The notes under the pieces were generated by a model. That model was given only the letters and a program-made list of their open reading frames with translations, was not told where the DNA came from and did no database searches. This document shows, in pieces, positions 13,769-17,097 of a DNA stretch of 17,097 nt (position 1 is its first letter; each line of letters opens with the position of its first letter). The DNA comes from Microcaldota archaeon. GTDB lineage: Archaea > B1Sed10-29 > WALL01 > WAMD01. Both the position numbers and the translations under genes were made by a program. The stretch spans positions 1 through 17,097 of the forward strand of contig JALWQZ010000048.1 in NCBI GenBank assembly GCA_027077895.1. Direction: 5' to 3'.

Positions 13769-14599
13769 ATGGTTGCACCGTGGAAGGAGAAAGAGGTCAA
13801 AGAATTGGAAGAGATGCTCAAGAAATACCCAGTTGTCGCTGTGGCTAGCATAGAATCTCTGCCGGCTGCCCAGTTTCAAGAGATAAAGGCAAAAGTGAAG
13901 GGTCACGCAGTAATAAGGGTGGCTAGGAAGAGGCTCATAAAGAGGGCAGTTGAAGAGGGAAGACCAGAGTTAAAGGTCTTGGAGGATTATGCAGATGGCC
14001 CTATTGCATTGGTATTCTCGGACATGAATGCTTTCAAGTTGTATAACACAATAAAGAGGATGAAGTCAAAGGCACCTGTTAAAGCAGGACAGGTCGCACC
14101 CAACGATATCATTGTCCCAGCAGGAGATACAGGGTTGCCACCAGGCCCAGCGCTAGGTGATTTGAAGGCTGCTGGGATAAATGCAAAGATAGAAGGATCA
14201 ACCATAAAGGTGGTTAAGGATTCTGTTGTTGCTAGGGAAGGACAGGTTGTGAGTGATACAGTCGCAAATGCTCTGAACAAATTGGGTATAAAACCAGTGG
14301 ACATATTCCTTAGGATAAAGGCAGTTTATGAGGATGGAACTGTTTTCACTCCAGACGTGCTGGACATCAGTGAGGAGGAGACTATCTCAAATATACAGAC
14401 AGCATACCAGCGCGCTTTCAACCTAGCAGTGAACTCAGCGTATCCAACAAAGGAGGTTATGGATGTACTTATTGCAAAGGCATTCAGCAATGCCAGGAAC
14501 TTATCTGTTGAAATAGCGTTCCCAACAGTGAAAACAGTTGATTTGATCCTCGCTAGGGCCGCTTCTCATGGGCAGGCCTTGAAGGCATTAACCCAATAA
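13769..14599 (+). CDS. rpl10: Large-subunit ribosomal stalk protein L10 (P0, uL10)
   Basis: Anchors L12 dimers to the ribosome. In the 276-aa protein the rRNA-binding N-domain covers about residues 1-100. The archaeal/eukaryal insertion follows, with GDTGLPPGPALGDLKAAGI. L12-binding helices are at the C-terminus, where the AYPTKEVMDVLIAKAF and IAFPTVKTVDLILARA repeats lie. Unlike many archaeal P0 proteins, it stops right after these helices (ALKALTQ) and lacks the acidic tail ending in LFG. No frameshifted tail is visible in the 36 bases before rpl12. GGGTGAG at the end of rpl1 is its ribosome-binding site, suggesting coupling. Confidence 0.94.
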   Translation: MVAPWKEKEVKELEEMLKKYPVVAVASIESLPAAQFQEIKAKVKGHAVIRVARKRLIKRAVEEGRPELKVLEDYADGPIALVFSDMNAFKLYNTIKRMKSKAPVKAGQVAPNDIIVPAGDTGLPPGPALGDLKAAGINAKIEGSTIKVVKDSVVAREGQVVSDTVANALNKLGIKPVDIFLRIKAVYEDGTVFTPDVLDISEEETISNIQTAYQRAFNLAVNSAYPTKEVMDVLIAKAFSNARNLSVEIAFPTVKTVDLILARAASHGQALKALTQ

Positions 14600-14635
14600 T
14601 ACTCATGAAATAATGTTTAGGAGGAGGTAATAAGT

Positions 14636-14944
14636 ATGGAATACGTGTATGCGGCTTTGCTTTTGCATGCAGCAGGTAAGGAGATTAATGAGGACAACGT
14701 TAAGAAGGTCCTAGAGGCAGCAGGTGTTAGTGTTGATGATGCCAAGGTCAAGGCCTTAGTTGCAAGCCTTGAGGGCGTTAATATAGATGAGGCCATTGAG
14801 AAGGCCGCAATGCCAGTTGCAGCTGCAGCACCAGCAGCACCGGCAGCCAGTGGCGGAGAAGAGAAGAAGGAAGAGAAGAAAGAAGAAGACGAGAAGAAGA
14901 CAGAGGAAGAAGCGGCTGCAGGACTATCAGCCTTGTTCGGGTGA
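14636..14944 (+). CDS. rpl12: Ribosomal stalk protein L12 (P1)
   Basis: Multi-copy stalk protein that recruits and activates translational GTPases. The 102-aa protein has an N-terminal dimerisation and P0-binding domain (MEYVYAALLLHAAGKEINED...). An Ala/Pro hinge follows at about residues 61-72, then a highly charged Glu/Lys linker. It ends EEEAAAGLSALFG, the conserved factor-binding tail. AGGAGG upstream is a strong Shine-Dalgarno sequence, fitting its need for several copies per ribosome. It is last in the operon. The stop codon lies inside the terminator hairpin. Confidence 0.96.
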   Translation: MEYVYAALLLHAAGKEINEDNVKKVLEAAGVSVDDAKVKALVASLEGVNIDEAIEKAAMPVAAAAPAAPAASGGEEKKEEKKEEDEKKTEEEAAAGLSALFG

Positions 14945-14977
14945 AACCCCTTCACCCACACTTCCCCTATTTTTTCC
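14939..14977 (+). terminator. Hairpin plus T-tract terminator of the rpl1 operon
   Basis: GGGTGAA (14939-14945) pairs perfectly with TTCACCC (14951-14957) around an ACCCC loop. The T6 tract of CCTATTTTTTCC follows (14970-14975). The rpl12 stop TGA is part of the stem. Confidence 0.65.
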
Positions 14978-14984
14978 TAGAACC

Positions 14985-15000
14985 GAAAAGTTTAAAAATT
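14985..15000 (+). promoter_or_regulatory. Strong BRE/TATA promoter in the rpl12-smc gap
   Basis: GAAAAGTTTAAAAATT, preceded by CC, closely matches the speD promoter (CGAAANGTTTAAAAAT). The predicted start is near 15018-15022. smc has its own box closer by, so this promoter probably serves the RNA at 15020-15100. Confidence 0.55.
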
Positions 15001-15019
15001 AAGCCCCCAATAATAACGT

Positions 15020-15100
15020 ACCACTTTTAAAGGGTTAGGGTGCCCTATATTTTGGTCGGGTGAGCCTGGTTCCTGGCACCTTCCCTTCTTACCTTCTTTT
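15020..15100 (+). ncRNA. Candidate structured small RNA upstream of smc
   Basis: A long stem joins AAGGG (15030-15034) to CCCTT (15083-15087). After a TT bulge, AGGGTGCC (15037-15044) pairs with GGCACCTT (15075-15082) with one G-U pair. The 30-base loop (15045-15074) contains GGTC...GAGCC, which may form a weak inner stem. The stem is followed by pyrimidine-rich CTTACCTTCTTTTT, which could terminate transcription. Together with the strong promoter upstream this looks like a 70-80 nt RNA. No C/D boxes, ACA box or tRNA arms are evident. It could instead be a long alternative leader of smc. Confidence 0.42.
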
Positions 15101-15134
15101 TGCCCCATCACCTTTATTCGATTTTGTGCACATC

Positions 15135-15145
15135 CTTTTTATTCT
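15135..15145 (+). promoter_or_regulatory. TATA box for smc
   Basis: CTTTTTATTCT is centred about 27 nt before ATG 15167, and no Shine-Dalgarno sequence precedes that ATG. smc is probably leaderless, apart from any read-through from the promoter at 14985. Confidence 0.45.
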
Positions 15146-15166
15146 GTTTATGAGTAATCTTACAGG

Positions 15167-17097
15167 ATGGCTGCTAGGATAGAAAGGATGAAACTGAGGG
15201 ATTTTAAATCTTTTAGGAATGCAGTTATACCTTTCGTAGACGGTTTTGTAGCGGTAGTTGGACCAAATGGTTCGGGCAAGTCTAACATAATTGATGCTCT
15301 GCTTTTTGTTATCGGAGAGTCCTCCATGAAGGCCATGCGAGCCTCTAGGGTAAGGGATTTGGTCAACCATAAAAGTAAGACAGGCACTGCTGAAGTCACC
15401 CTTGAGATAAGAAACGGCACTGAGAAACATAAAATAACTAGAGGGATTGACAAGAACGGCGTTAGCGTTTACAAAATAGATGGTAAGAGGAGCACTAGGT
15501 CAGGAGTTCAGGAGTTTCTGAGTTCGATGGGTATCCCAACCGAGGGGTACAACATTATTCTTCAAGGGGAGGTTACCTCTTTCATACGCATGACGCCTGG
15601 CCAGAGGAGGCAGATTATTGAGGAGATATCTGGGATATCAGAATACGAGGACAAGAAAGAGGCAGCCTTGAGGGAACTGGAGAAGGTGGAATCAAAGATA
15701 AAGGAGGCCAATATACTCATTCACGAGAGGAAGGGCTACATCGCTGAATTAAAAAAGGAGAGGGATGAAGCAGTCAGGTATCTAAACTATCAGAAGAAGT
15801 TGAACCTGGTTAGAGCGAATCTCATAAAGAGAGAAAGGGAAAGACTGGAGAATTCACTATCAGAGAAGAAAAAGTTGTTAGAGCGTCTGAATTCGGAAAG
15901 GGCTGAACTAGACGGAAAGAGAAAATCTATCGATTCTGAGATTGCACACTTGAACACAGAGATAGAAAATCTAAACAACGAGATTGTGTCTAGGGGCGAG
16001 AAGGAGCATTTGGAGATAAGCAAGAAAATAGAGTCCACCCGGACAGAGATAAAATATCTTCAGGAGGACTATGCTAGGAAAACAAAGAGACTGGGGTTTG
16101 TCAGGACAGAGATAGAGTCGATCTCTAAGGAGGTCAAGGAGTTGGAGTCAGAACTGGCAACTAAAAAATCTGCATTGGAAAAACTGGAGAAACAACTGGC
16201 AAACTACCACTCATTGATTTCAAAGAAGGAGAAATCAATTGACGAATACAAGAAAAAGATGGAGGACCAAGACCTACTGGTTACTAGCATCGCGAAGAAA
16301 CTTGATGGCTATACCAACGATATAAAGGTCAAGCAGGAGAAACTGTACTCCTTACTATCTGAGATAAATGGTGCTAGGGAACGGATTTCTGTTTTGAAGT
16401 TGACTCTAGACAGAATATCCTCCGAAACGAAGGCGAGTGAAGAAGAAAGGAAAATGGAAAAGCAACTGGAATCACTGAAGAAGGAGATAGGCAACCACAA
16501 GAGGATACTCCTTGATTTTGATAAGAAATTAAATGAGTTGTACTCTAGGGAGAAACAGTTGAATGAGAGATATGCCCAGATAGACGATGAACTAGACAAG
16601 GCCAAGGAAAGATACCATTCTATACAATCTAGGATTGCCACCATACGCTCTATGAGTGGCAACGAGGCAAGCGATGCTATCTTGGCTGCCTCAAAGAGAG
16701 GTGAACTCAGCGGGATAATTGGCAAGGTAAGTGATGTGCTGGATTACTCGGAGAAGTACTCAATTGCTGTGCAGACTAGTGCAGGACCTAGACTAAATTA
16801 CATTATTACAGAGGATGACGTTTCTGCGACAAATGCTGTCAAATGGCTGAAGAAAAGGAGGATAGGGCGAACGACGTTTATACCTATGAATAAGGTTAGA
16901 GGGACAGAGGTGTCTCCAGACCTTAGGGCCTTAACTGGAAGGCCCGGTGTTATTGGCTTCTTGATAGACTTAGTCTCATTTGACAAGAAGTTTCTGCCAG
17001 TATTCAAGTATGTGTTTGGGGATACTCTTCTGGTTGAGAATATCGATGTTGCTAGAGAGGTGGGATTTGGCAAAGTGAGAATGGTTACACTTGACGG
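15167..17097 (+). CDS. smc: Chromosome segregation ATPase SMC (partial, 3' end missing)
   Basis: Structural maintenance of chromosomes protein; with kleisin partners it compacts and segregates DNA. The visible 643 residues start MAARIERMKLRDFKSF, with Walker A GPNGSGKSN at about 32-40. EGYNIILQGEVTSFIRMTPGQRRQIIEEISGI follows at about 125-156. A long Glu/Lys-rich coiled coil fills about residues 160-500. The hinge begins near 515 (GIIGKVSDVLDYSEKY) and is cut by the window edge in the EVGFGKVRMVTLDG strand. The second coil, ABC signature and Walker B lie outside. The frame is intact. The gene is on the same strand as the rpl operon but transcribed separately. Confidence 0.95.
   Translation, partial: MAARIERMKLRDFKSFRNAVIPFVDGFVAVVGPNGSGKSNIIDALLFVIGESSMKAMRASRVRDLVNHKSKTGTAEVTLEIRNGTEKHKITRGIDKNGVSVYKIDGKRSTRSGVQEFLSSMGIPTEGYNIILQGEVTSFIRMTPGQRRQIIEEISGISEYEDKKEAALRELEKVESKIKEANILIHERKGYIAELKKERDEAVRYLNYQKKLNLVRANLIKRERERLENSLSEKKKLLERLNSERAELDGKRKSIDSEIAHLNTEIENLNNEIVSRGEKEHLEISKKIESTRTEIKYLQEDYARKTKRLGFVRTEIESISKEVKELESELATKKSALEKLEKQLANYHSLISKKEKSIDEYKKKMEDQDLLVTSIAKKLDGYTNDIKVKQEKLYSLLSEINGARERISVLKLTLDRISSETKASEEERKMEKQLESLKKEIGNHKRILLDFDKKLNELYSREKQLNERYAQIDDELDKAKERYHSIQSRIATIRSMSGNEASDAILAASKRGELSGIIGKVSDVLDYSEKYSIAVQTSAGPRLNYIITEDDVSATNAVKWLKKRRIGRTTFIPMNKVRGTEVSPDLRALTGRPGVIGFLIDLVSFDKKFLPVFKYVFGDTLLVENIDVAREVGFGKVRMVTLD

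Noticed and set aside
15030..15087. tRNA gene in the rpl12-smc gap (GCCTGGTTCC resembles tRNA arms)
   Set aside because: No acceptor, D, anticodon and T arms can be arranged. The length and loops do not fit even with an intron.
15089..15453. Minus-strand ORFs across the start of smc
   Set aside because: They cover the conserved SMC Walker A region read backwards and have no promoter or ribosome-binding site. They are shadows of smc.

Overview
This window is archaeal. The marker genes are ftsZ, secE, spt5 (archaeal NusG), ribosomal proteins L11, L1, L10 (P0) and L12 (P1), an XPD-type helicase, NreA, TtuA/Ncs6-type thiolase, a pyruvoyl AdoMet decarboxylase and SMC. The promoters agree: AT-rich TATA boxes, often with an upstream CGAAA-like BRE, lie about 25-30 nt before transcript starts. 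The lineage cannot be fixed from sequence alone. Small intergenic gaps, overlapping convergent 3' ends and a short L10 suggest a compact genome of euryarchaeal or DPANN type (inference, low confidence).

Layout. Positions 1-51 hold the N-terminus of a leftward gene that runs off the edge. Positions 184-2500 are a rightward operon ftsZ-secE-spt5-rpl11. Positions 2449-3435 hold a possible leftward 54-aa gene overlapping the rpl11 3' end, a 77-aa two-helix membrane protein and speD with a structured leader. Positions 3468-6344 hold the tRNA thiolase gene ttuA, then a leftward group: a USP-like protein, an AbrB/winged-helix regulator and an HExxH metallopeptidase-like protein. Positions 6383-13002 hold nreA (+), a radical SAM protein (-), an XPD helicase (+), a formate dehydrogenase-type molybdopterin catalytic subunit (-) and a metallo-beta-lactamase-fold hydrolase (+). 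Positions 13010-14977 are the rpl1-rpl10-rpl12 operon, with two perfect hairpins in its leader and a hairpin plus T-tract at its end. Positions 14985-15100 hold a strong promoter followed by a candidate structured RNA. From 15167 to the edge is smc, cut within its hinge.

How the genes work together. Most of the window is information processing: protein secretion (SecE), transcription elongation (Spt5), the ribosomal GTPase stalk (L11, L10, L12), tRNA thiolation (TtuA), repair (NreA, XPD) and chromosome and cell division (SMC, FtsZ). L11 is separated from L1-L10-L12 by about 10.6 kb of unrelated genes, all three blocks sharing orientation with ftsZ. First genes of transcription units mostly have a TATA box 24-30 nt before the start codon, so they are probably leaderless. 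Internal operon genes, and ftsZ, speD and rpl1, carry Shine-Dalgarno sequences.

The most unusual signals are the tandem leader hairpins of rpl1, the candidate RNA before smc, the speD leader, two compact bidirectional promoters (one in a 9-6-9 palindrome), a formate dehydrogenase catalytic subunit without partner subunits, and an uncharacterised regulator/USP-like/metallopeptidase group. No CRISPR array, insertion sequence, tRNA or rRNA gene was seen.
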